This document shows, piece after piece, positions 1 to 12,500 of a stretch of 64,000 bases of DNA (the first letter of the stretch is position 1; the number at the start of each line of letters is the position of its first letter). The stretch covers positions 22,053,566 to 22,117,565 of the forward strand of contig NC_058063.1 in NCBI RefSeq assembly GCF_020085105.1. Reading direction: 5' to 3'. Position numbers and translations under genes: made by a program. The notes beneath the pieces are model-generated. The model searched no databases. It saw only the letters and a list, made by a program, of their open reading frames with translations, and had not been told where the DNA came from. Source of the DNA: Siniperca chuatsi. Taxonomy: Eukaryota > Chordata > Actinopteri > Centrarchiformes > Sinipercidae.

Positions 1-2424
1 ACTGTGTTTCCTCCGCTCTGTTTCTCCTGTCCACATTATCCTCTGGTTGTTCATGCTGTGTTTCTCTGTCTGTTGGATCTGGAGCTTGTGTTTCTTCACT
101 TACTGATTTGGTCTCTTGCGCTCTGTTCATTGTCTTTCCTCCTGTCTGGACTTCATGTTGCTGTCTTCTGTTCTCCATCACAAACTCAGACTCAGTTTCT
201 CCTTCTGTCCTGAGCTTCTCTTGCTGTGTTTCCTCCTCTGTTTGGCATGAACGTCCTGTTTCTTCACTTAAACATTCAGTTTTATTTTCCTCTTCCACCT
301 TGTTCTGATTCTTGTTTGTCTTTCTGCTGTGAGTTTCTCTCTCTGTTTCTTCATCTAACAGTAACATGTGTTCTGAATCATTACTCATAGAGGTGCTCTT
401 CTTCTCTCCTCCTCCCTTCGTTTCTTCATCCTCATGGTGCTTCTTATTGTCTGTGAGCAGAAACAGTAAACACTATTCAGTTTTGCCATAAAGATGTAAA
501 AAGACCAACGGCACAACAAGCATATGATGGAAAAACTTAAACATCTTTCATTAGAAAAGATAAATTAATAAATAAATACATTTAAATTTAAAAAAACATA
601 AAAACATAAAATGAAAGGGTCAGCTGTTTGTTTATCCTGTGCACGAGGACGGATGTTCATGCATGCACACACGGGTGACACGATACATCCTACCAGTGGT
701 GTCACACTATTCTACCGATCCACAGGTGGCAGTAACATGCCCAGGTTTGCTGCAGTGTGCCAGCAAATGCAGGGAAGAGGAAGACTGCAAGCTAGTAAAC
801 ATGAAGGAAACAATGCATATTGCAATATATGCACTTCACATGTTTGTTAGACCTCAAGGTTCCACACAATGCAAATTAGCAAAATAACTAAAACAGTCAG
901 ACATACCTTGCCTCCTTTATTAGATACTCAAATGTCTTCTGGTTGCAGATGACGTGATCTGAATCTTTCTAAGCCTTCCTAAAGAAGCTGTAACAACATC
1001 TGACTGTTGCCATTAGAAGATATTAAATTAATGAATGTATTAATTAATACATATCTATATTTAATTTTAACACACTGTACAAAAACAAACAAAATGTTCT
1101 GTAAAAATTTCCCTCCCAAAAAAGAGGTGTAAAGGAGGGTTGCTATATCTTTTTTTTTTTTTGGATGAATTATGATGAATGCAAAATGTCTGGAACAGTC
1201 AGATATCCCTGGTGTCCTTTGTCACAACATATACACAAATCAAATGCCTTCTCTTTGCAGATGACCTAATCCTACTGACTTACTGATTCCGTTTTGTCTC
1301 CATTTCCATACAAAAAAGGCAACCGCAAGAATGAACAGAATGCCAACAACCAAACCGATGATGGAAAAATCAGGTGACGTAGATGAGTCTGTGAAGAAAT
1401 CATCTGAAATGATAAAACACAGAACAACATAATTTTTATTTAAACTACTACTTTAAACATCAGCTGTTTGGAGCTAAAACAGTGATCATGTCATAAATTT
1501 AGAAATCTTTCCTACCTGGAACATGGATGTGTGTCTCTCTGGTCTGGTTGATGTTCTGCTGTTGGACTCTACAGGTGAAGCTGTTGCCGTGTCTCTTCTC
1601 CACAGTCACTCTGCTGCTGACAGTATAGAGGTCATCAGGACCTCTGACTGTCTCTGTAGGTCCAGCAGAGATGAGTTTTCCTCACCGTCCAGCCAGAGCA
1701 CCTCAGGCTCTGGATACCAGCCTGCAGACTCACACTGTAACACTCCACTGCTGACTTTGGTCATCTCAATGACAGCGCCTGATAATAAGAAAGAGAAAAG
1801 CCAGAGAATAATTCTTGTATTATACAGTTTTCATGTAGACTGTAACGTCACAAAACAAAAGTTATGCTTTAGTCAGTTGTGTGTTTTCAGTGTGAAGGGC
1901 TGTGACTGTACATAAAGTGTTGCATACAAAAACCCTCCCCTAGATGATGAAAAATAATTCTGAAGAGCATGCTCCACCAACATGTACGTTTCCTTACCAA
2001 CAACAAGCTGAACACTAGATTGTGTATTTAATCGTGGAATGAAGCATCTGTATGTTCCCTCATCAAAGAGTTTCACTTTGGAGAGTTTCAGGGAAATGTC
2101 TCCCTGTTTCAGTCCGTCAGTGGACACTGATGTCCTCCCCTTGTAGGATGGGTTTTGATCCACCAGATGGTCTTTACCAAACCGCCTCAAATAGACAAAT
2201 CTGGGGTTCAGGTCAGGTCTCGTCCACTCCAGCATCTCGTTAACGGCATCCGTGGCAGGTCTCACATGGCATGGCAAAGTGATGTCATCACCGACCATTG
2301 CCACTATTGTCTGAGGTTGACCAATCACCTGAGACTGACCTGGGGAAGAAACACCTGTTTTTATAATGCCTGCTGTGGTAAGAACTGACTAAACTTCCTA
2401 TTCTCTAAAAGACAACAAGACAGA

Positions 2425-2640
2425 AACAATGTCTACAATATATTTTAAGCTAAATGCTATAATCAACATGCTAACATGCTCATGCCAAGCAGATATAATA
2501 TTTACCATGTTCACCATGTTAGTTTAGAGTGTTTGCATGCTTATATTTGCTAATTAGAAAAATCAATCACAGCAAAGTACATCTGAGGCTGATGGGAATG
2601 TCTTTAGTTGTCTTCAGTTTAAATTTAAATATTGACTGAT
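2425..2640 (-). repeat. interspersed fish repeat fragment (GCATGCTAAC-rich), unit A
   Basis: Contains AACATGCTAACATGC and CACCATGTTAGTTTAG, matching in reverse orientation the repeat seen at 5400-5600 and 61,440-61,640. It lies in the A1 intron between leader and V-set. A copy is at 25,905-26,120. Confidence 0.45.
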
Positions 2641-3339
2641 GATGGCACCAAAGGAAAGGTTAGAGGATCACCAAACCAGCAGCACCTTTGATCATTTCAA
2701 TAAACTCTCCACTGAACAACACAGGAACAAGTTAATGATAAGCCTCCGCACTTCCCGCTCATACATACAAACTTATGTACAACCTGGACATTATCTAGGT
2801 CAACAAGTTATCTAACTGTCCATCCAAAGTCAAACAAGCCACATCAGTTAAACAAACAAGTTCTTTTCACTTTCATTTTCACCACAGAGCTTATCTGCAC
2901 AGTGAGAGCATGGCGCTCCTCACTGTGGCTGAACTGCAACAGGTGAGATTATTTCTGCATTCAAGGCCTTTGAGAAATGTCTGTCAGTGCTGCTTAAATA
3001 GCAACATTGTGTAACAGTCTGAGCATGGTGCACTGGAAACTAAAATCATGCTGAGCTCACAGTACATCTGAGTACTGAGCACAACAGCATGTCTGTAATA
3101 AAATAAATATAGTAAAAATAGTAAGCAGCAGCCAGTGATCTGGTGGGTACCAAGTATCGGCCCTACAAAGTCTCAAGGCCATAAAAATCCAAATGCAAAA
3201 TTGAAGAATTAGAAACAAAAGTAATTTTGTAAAAGCAAAGGCAAATACCTGACAGGAACTATCAGTGCCAACACTTCAGTTAATTAGGTGAGATTCCATG
3301 GTGCTGGCTTACATTACGCAGTGCTCTTAGTACAATACA

Positions 3340-3570
3340 GAACACTCTGCAACTGTGGCTTAGTGGTAGAGCGGGTCGTCCACCAATCAGAAAGTTGGTG
3401 GTTTGATCCCGGCATCTGCCAGTCCACATGTCTTGGGCAAGATACTGAACCCCAAATTGCTCCCGAGGGCCTTCGGTGTGTGTGAATGTGTTACTTTCTT
3501 TCAACTGGTGAGCAGTTGGCACCTGCCATCAGTGTGTGAATGTGATATGTAGTTGAAGCGCTTCGAGTAG
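3340..3570 (+). mobile_element. tRNA-derived SINE, full copy
   Basis: The sequence has an A-box-like TGGCTTAGTGGTAGAGC and a B-box-like GGTTTGATCCC, followed by a non-tRNA body (CTTGGGCAAGATACTGAACC). These are the pol III promoter parts of tRNA-derived SINEs. It lies between A1 and A2, upstream of the V-set exon and within the first A1 intron. It is not a functional tRNA because the acceptor arm is absent. Confidence 0.65.
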
Positions 3571-4596
3571 TTATAGTACAGTCCATTTACTCAACAGCAA
3601 GTCAACTTGTAAATAACTAAAAAGCATCCAGTGATGTGTTTGGTATTTAGTATTCAGTATTCAATGACAATAATAACAATAAGAATACAGATTTGGTTTT
3701 CTACATACATTGCAAATCATACTCACACATTCAAAAGGCAGTGTTGGTATCCATTCGGATCCAAATGACCTCAGATATGATCATCTCCTCTGATTAAGCA
3801 TTAGTGGTGCAGTCAATATTTCAATAGAATTTATAGTATCATTTTTATTTGGTACACATGTACAATCTAATGCAATTCAATACAACCGTCTCCCATAAAC
3901 CACTTTTACAAATTTCTTAATTGTTTATTACTGAGGTCGTAGTTAGTGGTGGATTTGTATTCTACTGCATTTTAGTGAGAGGTGTTTCTAATGTTTTCTC
4001 CTCCATATTTAGTACATACATAGTATGTAGTGCAGGTTATTAACTCCAATTGAATTCCACAATAAATTCTACAATAATGACCTTTTATCAACATATTTAT
4101 GTATACGTTACCTCCAAGCGAGTTTGTCAGGAGAAGGAGGACAACAGCATGATGGAAAATCAAAGTGCTGAAAACACTGCGTTGAGATTTACAGGACAGT
4201 CTGTCCGTCTGGTGACGCATCATGCAGTGCTGAAAATTGAAATAAACCACAAAATAAATTCAGAAAAAAGGTCATGTGGACAAAATCTTTTTTGACATTC
4301 TGGCAAAATAAACATATTGATTTCTTAAAAGAGAAATTTCCGTAAAACATTTAAAATAATATTACTTAACTTATTCCTTTTGAGATATATATAAATGATG
4401 ACATAGCCTATGTTTAAAAAACATTTACAATTTTGAGTGCATACGTCAGCCTACTCGGTCTGTGAACAATGAGTTGTGTTCAATAGTGGACCATCTGTGA
4501 CGGCAAAATTGTTTTAATTTTTAAAAAAGTACAATTTCCTCTGAATTAAAAATCAAATCATAGCAGGAAAAGTTTCATTTAAAAATTATTTCTTAC

Positions 4597-4690
4597 CTTT
4601 TGCACGTTTTCTCAGTCAGCAATCTGCACACGGTCAAAGTCGTTAAATCAACCAAATACTGCACCTGCTCTATCTTATCTACTGCAGTCC
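4597..4690 (-). other. possible 5' untranslated exon of A1
   Basis: On the minus strand the sequence ends in AAAAG followed by a consensus donor GTAAGA at 4596-4591, about 370 bases upstream of the A1 leader exon. C1 has a comparable donor upstream of its leader (47,887). The 5' boundary is a guess. The equivalent stretch is deleted in unit B. Confidence 0.3.
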
Positions 4691-4699
4691 CTATCAGCC

Positions 4700-6420
4700 T
4701 ATTAGATTCAAGTCTGTCTGACCTGTTGTAAAAAGGGTTGATGTATTAATAGTTTTTTATACCTGGACGTCCATTGATTCAGTATCATGCTTCTTTGGGG
4801 TTGGCAGAAAAATAAACTACAGAACTAATTACTGCACAATTACAAGTGACTGCAAATAACATTTCAACCTGCTAAGCACATATCCACTACCATTGCAAGG
4901 ATAAACCGTGGGATCCATTGACTATGTAAATTTGGTCTTAAAAAAAAGCTAAAAGGATAGCTAAAAGTGATGTAATTGTCAATTTTGTAATTTGTAATGA
5001 TGTAATTTTGCAGCTGTGGACCTTACAGGGTGAAGTTGTCAAACCAGTGAGTGTCGACTAACCATACTGTATTTGTGAATGTCTCTGTGCTGTGGCCTTT
5101 AGATGATTTTAGTGCCTTTGTTAATGTGTTACATATAAACAAGAGGCTGCACTTTGATCCAGTTGCCAGGTAGCTGATAACCACCATCATAACACATAAT
5201 TACATCTGAAGCCAGTGAAACAGGAACATTGACAACGGTTCCTGTATTGTGTCAACCTAATAGAAAGTATGATAGATGACTGGTCAGCAGGGGGCAGAGT
5301 CGGACTTCTTATGCATGTCTCCACCATTTATCTCAGTTCAAACAGGAAGATACTTGACTCTTACCAATCACTGCAATGCTAAGTTACACTCTTTTCCCTC
5401 TCTCCTCCCTCTTTACTATCCAATCAGTGAAATGTTAAATGTTAGCATGCTAAACTAAGATAGTGAACGTGGTAAACATGATATATGATATATGTTACCA
5501 TTGCCATTATAAGCATGTTAAGCACGCTGACATTAGCATTTAGCTCAAAACACTGCTGTGCAGCCTCACAGAGCCACTAGCATGGCTGTAGACTCTTGTA
5601 TCCAGTCTATAAACAGAACACCCACATGTTCCTGAAGCTTGCCTCTTGAAGCACCCATCTCTTTCCCCTCCCTAGCACCAGGACTGAAGGATGATGGGGT
5701 TTTACCTCATAATCAGTCTTTATCACTATTTTTTTCTGTTGGTCAAAGCAACCATGTGGTCAAGTATCAATATATGTACTGTAAGCAGTCAATAGAAAAG
5801 AAATGTACTCATATATAAAGTTACCAGCTGCATGTTGGTCCAGATGCATACTCACTATTACTGTTCTGCAGCACCAAATAGAGCAGCTGGGATGCACCAG
5901 CACCTTGGCATGACTTCCCATTATCAGGTTTTGGTTTATAAGTGAAATTGTTTGTATTTGTGTTGTATTGTAAAGCCTTTGTACTTTTTTTAAGTGACTA
6001 TAGCATCTTTAAAATTATTCTGATGGCACACGTTTCAGTTTGTAGTAAAATGAGACAGTCCTAGAAACTAACTAATAGCACTCTGATGCATCTGTACCTC
6101 CCATGATGGGGATTGTATATACTAAGGTGCCAAAACACTATATATGAGAACATTTGATTGACAGATGGTTATGCTTGGCTCCATGTGGACTCTAATAATG
6201 CCTAAGGAAAAAGCCAAGTTGTAGCTGTAGGGTGTTGCAGAAATCAAAGGGGACTGATGTCTAAAGCCCACTGCAAGTGATTTGTTGTGCCCTGTTTTGC
6301 CCAAAGCCCCTTTATGTCCAAATCTAAGATAATTCATTGTTCTGGAGTACATCTGCCTCATAGAAATGTTTGTAAAACTGGAGCTAAGTCTTCTTAATAA
6401 TAGAAATAATAATCATAACA
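4700..6420. other. intergenic, divergent interval between A1 and A2
   Basis: Apart from the repeat at 5400-5600, only AT-rich unique sequence and short chance ORFs are visible. It must hold the promoters of both divergent genes. It is conserved with 27,680-28,925, with a few small indels. Confidence 0.5.
5400..5600 (+). repeat. interspersed fish repeat fragment upstream of A2
   Basis: Reads TTAGCATGCTAAACTAAGAT, then GCATTTAGCTCAAAACACTG and CCTCACAGAGCCACTAGCAT, the same family and order as at 61,450-61,640. A counterpart is at 28,395-28,590. The rest of 4700-6420 shows no gene. Confidence 0.5.
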
Positions 6421-6422
6421 GA

Positions 6423-6520
6423 AATAATCTGCACAGGAAGAGGAGGTTCTCAACTACGTGCACTATACTGCATTTAGCTTTGATTCAGCCTGACGCTCAG
6501 ACAGTCAGCAGCAAGACAAC
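6423..6520 (+). promoter_or_regulatory. conserved 5' flank of FcR-like gene A2
   Basis: A block containing CACAGGAAGAGGAGGTTCTC and, directly before the ATG, CAGCAGCAAGACAAC is shared by all four FcR-like genes in the window, although the sequence further upstream differs. It holds an ETS/PU.1-type GGAA core (AGGAAGAGG). Myeloid Fc-receptor promoters are known to use PU.1; that it acts here is inference. Confidence 0.45.
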
Positions 6521-9500
6521 ATGGAGGCTAAAGCTCTCTGCATCAGACTGTGTGAGTACTGACACCCCATTTCTTCTTTCTCTATATGAATAACAGTAAA
6601 CTAAATTAAAAAAATGATGGCAACATATAATTTTATTTAAGAATTCTCCACAAGTTCAGAGAGAAAGAGATAAATGACTAAGTTGAATATATCTCTTTTA
6701 CTGTGCGGTGTCTGGATCCATCTGATTATGTACTTGTAGTATTAAAGAAGTTCCTCTGTAAGAATCAACATATGAAACAGATATTGATTACATTGAGATT
6801 TTCACTTAACCCACCAACAACTTATATCTAATTTGTGTCAGGTGTCTTTTATGGAGGCTTTTTGCCAAATTATAGTTAGGTTTTGCGAATGATCAAAGCA
6901 TTTAATTAAATCCATCATATGAAAAATATCTGAACTTTCCACTTGTTATAATTTGCATTTTAATTGTTAAGCAGCTGCCCAACAGTAGGTTATAAAAATT
7001 TGTAAAGATGTGTCTACAATGATTATATGTTTTAGTGATTAAATATAAATTCTACGTATAAAACATCTATAGTATATATACTCTCTTCTTTTGTCACTCC
7101 AGTGATGACTGTTTTGATGCTGCTGGTTGCACATGTTCAGCTAAGTTATCCTCAGACATCTGGTAAGTAGCACTTTCAAATGTCATGGGATATAAAACTT
7201 ATATTGTTGTTAAAACTGTTCCCAACCCTTACCCTATAGCTATAAAAACTGAGTCATGGAAATTATTCTTCCAATTGGGGAATTAGAGCGTCAAGGAACT
7301 CACTATTATGCTGATGACACTCTGCTAATTCACCAGTAGCACAACTCCAGCAGCCTAATCGCTGCCTGCATCTCATGAATATGAGATCATTTTTATTGAT
7401 TCATAATAATCTTGGTAGTTTGTCAATCAAAAGCCTGTAGTTTAAAACCTGCAAAGTGCTGTTTTACTGCTAAAGAAAGTTATTCATGTTTTTATCTTGT
7501 CTCATTTGAATTTCAACAATTCAAGCAAAAATTCTCTCTTTCAACCACAACTGATCCAAAATGTAAAAGCAAGTGTTTTAACCAGTTCAAGAAAACGCAA
7601 CTACACCCATCTAAGGTTTTCTTCAGTGGCTGCAGGTTCATTTTAACAATAATTAGAGATTTTTACTATCTAATTACACTACAGGCTAACTGATATATCT
7701 AGCTCCATACTACTGTACATTTCTGAACTTCTGACCCCTTATGAGTCGGATCACAGTCTGGGTTCATCTGTTCAGGGTTTCCTCCCTGTTCCTATGTCCA
7801 GGATACCAACTAGAGGTGACAGAACCTTTGTTATCAGGGCTCCCTGGCAATGGTATTACCTTGTCTTTTCTGGTTATTATTTTACCTTTTGTCTATGTCT
7901 TTCAATGTTCATGTCTTCATTTATGCCCCATGAAGTAAAACTGTTGTTTTGACAGTTCTACATAAATAAGTCCTGTCTACACCAGACATGTTTCAGCCAT
8001 GAACTTTAGTCAATAATCTCAAGTGTCTCTGACAGAATAGATCACTCGCTGAGTCAAAGCATATTTTTACACTTCGTGTCAATCAGAATCAGAATCCGAA
8101 ATACTTTATTGATCCCCGAAGGGAAAATCTTTGTTACAGCAGCTCGCCTTCACGTCAGTGCACACAGGAGAAAGTACTAGCAAAAATATAATACAATACA
8201 CAATAAAAACTATAAAAACAGGTCAGAAAATAAATTAAGTACCAGGTGGGTATAAGTATAAAATAAAATAAGTGTGAAGTACCAAGTGGGTTTACTGGTT
8301 GATGATGATAATACGGTATAATAATAAAATGTAATAATATAAGTAATAAGTAATAAGCAGTGGTGCATGTACTGTCGAGTTAAGTGTAGCTTATTGAGAT
8401 TAAGATATTGCACAGCAGTAATGGAGGTATATAATATCAATATCAATAAATAGGAAAAACTAACATGGGAAAACTAAATATTGCACGGGAGTAGTACACA
8501 GAATATTGCACAATTATGTCAAGTATTGCAGTGATGTAATGATCAATGTCCAGTTAAGTGACCTAGGGTCATACAGACTGATACTTAGAGGGAGGAGTTA
8601 AAGAGTTTGATGGCCACAGGCAGGAATGACTTCCTGTGGCGCTCTGTGGTGCTTTTTGGGGGGATGAGTCTTCAGCTGAAGGTGCTCCTTTGCTTGACCA
8701 GCACGTCATGGAGTGGGTGGGAGACACTGTCCAAGATGGCATGTAGTTTGGCCAGCATCCTCCTCTCTGACACCACTGACAGAGAGTCCAGCTCCACCCC
8801 CACAATGTCACTGGCCTTACGGGTCTGTTGGCGTCCGCTACCCTTAACCTGCTGCCCCAGCATGCAACAGCATACAGGATAGCACTGGCCACCACAGACT
8901 CATAAAACATCTTCAGCATTCACTCCTTAGACTTTGTCGCATTGAGCTGGAGATGGTTCTGCTCACACCATGAGACAAAGTTCCCCACCACAGCTCTGTA
9001 CTCAAACTCCTCACCACCGCTGATACATCCCACCACAGCAGAGTCATCAGAAAACGTCTGAAGGTGGCAGGACTGGTGAAGAGGAAGGGAGAGAGGACAG
9101 TCCCCTGAGGGGCCCCAGTGAAGGCATTAGTGTGAAGAGGGCCGTTAGCCTGATGGGGAGGGGGGGAGCAGAGTACTCAAAGGAGCTTGAGGACCGACAG
9201 CAGCAGAGTTAGAGGGGGGATGAGCAGGAACCGGTGTGTCGAATCTGTTAAAAAACAGATTAAGTTCGTTGGCCCTGTCCACTCTGCCTTCAACTCCTCT
9301 GCTGCCAGTCAGTCTGAAGCCAGTGATGGTTTTCATGCCGCTCCAGACCTCCCTCATGTTGTTCTGCTGGAGTTTCTGCTCCAGCTTCCTCCTGTACTTC
9401 TCCTTGGCCTCCCTGATTTTCACCTTCAGGTTAGCCTGGATTGCCCTCACCTCCTCCCTATTACCATCAGTAAAGGCCCTCCTCTTGGCATTCAGGATGT

Positions 9501-12500
9501 CTTTGATGTCCTTTGTTACCCACGGTTTGTTATTTGGATAACAATGGACCATCTTAGTTGGGACATTGCAGTCCACACAGAAGTTAATGTAGCCAGTAAT
9601 GCACTCAGTGAGCCCATCAATGTCCTCTCCATGAGGGTCACAGAGTACATCCCAGTTTGTTTTCCTGCAGTGTCTCATAGGCCTCCCCTGACCATCTCCT
9701 CACTGTCCTTGTGGTCGCAGGCTGCCTTTTAACCAGAGGCATATAGCAGGGTTTGAGGTGAACCAGGTTGTGGTCTGACCTACCCAGGGGGGTGAGGGGG
9801 GAAGAGCTGTATGCATCCTTAATGTTAGCATACAGCAGATCCAGTGTCCTCTCCTCTCTAGTAGGATAACTCACATACTGGGTGAAATTAGTCAGTGTTG
9901 TTGAAACACTGACATGGTTGAAGTCACCCGAGATTAATATGAGTGCACTCGGGTGTTGAGTCTGTAGATGTGCTATGGCGGTGTGAATGGCGTTGCACGC
10001 CGATGCCGGGTTAGCAGAGGGAGGGATGTAAACAGCCACAACAATGGCATGTGAAAATTCACGTGGCAGATAATATGGCCGGAGTCCCACAGCTAACAGT
10101 TCATTGTCTGGGCTACAGATACTCTGCTTGATATTAACGTGACTTTCTTACAATATATAATCATAACTATCTACATTGTGTATTGGGCTATAAGCATTGT
10201 CAAAATGCTTCTGAGAGCAGCACTGTGACTGAACAGATCGGTATTCTGACTACTAATGGGGGACTGCACCTGCTGCTACTTTCCACTGTGTTTTTTCTTT
10301 TTTACTATAGTATGCACCTTGTTTAATTTATGTTGTTCTGTTTCTCAGTGTCAGATGCAGCTGTTCGTATCGTTCCAACCAGACTGCAGCTCTTTGAATA
10401 CGATTCTGTCAATTTTACCTGTGAGGGGTTTAATGTCTCAGCTGGATGGAAAGTGAGGAACATCAAGGAATTCATTCCAAAATGTTCAAAGTGCACAGTG
10501 ACAACAACCGTGACCTACGCAATTGACTACGCCTTGGCATCAGACAGTGGAGAATACTGGTGTGAAGGTGGAGGAGGAGAGAGAAGCAACACTGTCAGCA
10601 TCACTGTCACTGGTATGTTGATTGTATGTAGATTTCAACTCTAAAACCAAAATATATTAATGACAAAAATGTTACCTCAAGCCCTCATTCTGTATTTAAA
10701 TATATAAAAGTACACTGTTTATTGCACTTCTGATTCTAAACGTGTTGTAATGTTGTTCAGCTGGTTCTGTGATCCTGGAGAGTCCTGCTCTTCCTGTGAT
10801 GGAGGGAGATGCTGTGACTCTGAGCTGCAGAAAGAGGGAGACTTCCTCCAACCTCACAGCTGATTTCTATAAAGATGGCCTCCTCATTGGGACCAGTTCC
10901 ACAGGACACATGACCATCCACAGTGTTTCCAAGTCTGATGACGGCCTCTACAAGTGCAGAATCTCTGCAGCTGGAGAATCACCAGGGAGCCGGCTGTCCG
11001 TCAGAGGTGAGACTCTGCATGTATTGTACAGAAACTGGTGTATCAATTCAAATTCTACATATAGTGAATTTAAATAACACATTACACGTGGAAGTGCTAT
11101 GTTTTTTAATTGTTGTACAGCTGCGTGCAGCATACTGATGCTGTTGGTCATGTTAACTGCTGTCATCTCCTAAACACTGAACTCACAGAACTTTATTTTA
11201 AATTCTAGTGGAGATCCCAAAGTATAATGGCTCAGTGAAACAAAGTGAGGACTCAAACGCACAACACACAGACAGAACAGGTAAGGTAAAAGTAACGTTT
11301 ACTAGGTCGTTGATCATAACAGTGTTCAGCAAACAGTCAGAGCAGACAACCAAAGCCAAAATAGTATAAGCAGGTGGGCAGAAATCAAAACAGGTATAAA
11401 CACTTTTGTCTTGAGATGTGGTCCACATGTTGTACAAACTAGGGCTGCAACTAACAATTAGTTTCACTATTGATTCATCTGCAAATTACTTTCTGAAATA
11501 ATCGTTAATCGTTTGGTCCATAATATGTCAGAAAATTTAAATGTCTTGCTTTGTCTAACTAACTGTCCAAAACTGAAAAACTTTAAAAATGACTTAAATG
11601 ATTAATTGATTATGAAAATAGCTGATTAATTTGCAGTTCAAAAAATCGATTGATTAACTAATTGTGGCAGCCTTGGTACGAACTAGTTCATTTCAAGCAA
11701 ACTGAATCTGTTAGTGGCTAGCAGATAAATAGCAGAGTAAAAAAGGTGTAGAAAATGATGTATCGACTTATAAACTTCTGCACCCTGTCTCACAAAAACA
11801 GATCCTTCTTTTGAAGAAAATACTTTTTGTCATCTTTCCAGCATCTGACAAAGAAATTAATTTTTCCCGCCATTACTACCTCCTGCTGTGGATCCTCGTC
11901 ACTGTCATATTGGTTCTGCAGCTGCTGGTGATGGGACTACTTTACTGGAAGAAACAGCTACATTTACACGCAGGTTTTTTTTTTGTACTATTTATATCTG
12001 TGTACATATGTCTACCTACAATACCTCACTTAAATTGAGTTTAAATTATTCTACAAAATCATTCTGCTGAAATAGTCGCCAGGATGATGATAAACTTTGT
12101 CCTTTATGTTTCAGTCTTACTAGAGGCAAAGGTGAATGAGCCCAACAAGGACATGTACGCTGTCGTCAAAAAAGGCAAGAAAAAGAAAGGTAATTGAATG
12201 CACTTTGACACAAAGTGCTAAATAGTACTTTGTCTGCATTCAAAGTTCAACAACAGTAGCAGCAGTTGCAACTAGATAGATGACACTATCACAAATGTTT
12301 GAGATCCTCTGTTTCACAAATTCACATCATCTAAGTACATCATACATGGTGTTTTGTTTTAGACGCTGCAGACGCTGCTGATAATTTGAGCCTCTGTCTC
12401 GACACAAACCACAGCCCAACACCACAGACAGAAAAAGGTAAGATGGGCCCCTTGACGCCTTCAGTCTGCAGTCCCCCACAGGACCAAAGTAGCATTCTGA

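Larger units (their letters stand above)
1..4223 (-). pseudogene. A1: B7/butyrophilin-like receptor gene, C-set exon frameshifted, 3' end outside window
   Basis: Exons on the minus strand: leader 4223-4112 (start MMRHQTDR, hydrophobic core HHAVVLLLLTNSLG), V-set 2339-1998 (cysteines in LPC and YRC, motifs WTRPDLNPRFVYLRR and DEGTYRC), C-set 1778-1516, transmembrane 1403-1284 (IIGLVVGILFILAVAFFVW followed by KWRQ), and an acidic tail exon from 450 to beyond base 1. All internal junctions are phase 1. The family is cell-surface B7/BTN-like, usually co-signalling on leukocytes. The C-set exon is 263 nt, against 264 nt in the sister gene B1: one C is missing at about 1680. The frame then changes after LDGE and ends at a TGA within the exon, so the product would be V-set plus half a C-set with no membrane anchor. 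All other visible exons are open. The loss is in a short homopolymer context, so a sequencing error is possible. The gene is divergent with A2, 2.3 kb away. Confidence 0.7.

Noticed and set aside
1523-1915. Plus-strand ORF of 130 codons (start MDVCLSGL), with similar ones at 18,551, 25,001, 39,481 and 59,150
   Set aside because: It is the antisense of the C-set exon. The recurrence follows from the duplicated exon and the sense strand has Ig cysteines and splice sites.
3340-3420. tRNA gene suggested by A- and B-box sequences
   Set aside because: There is no closed cloverleaf or acceptor stem and a SINE body follows, so it is a tRNA-derived SINE.
9187-9732. Plus-strand ORF of 181 codons
   Set aside because: Antisense of the LINE endonuclease and linker region, which has recognisable motifs on the minus strand.
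12115-12189. Classical ITIM in the A2/B2 tail (DMYAVV)
   Set aside because: The residue at -2 is Asp, not I, V, L or S, so only a YxxV motif is supported.
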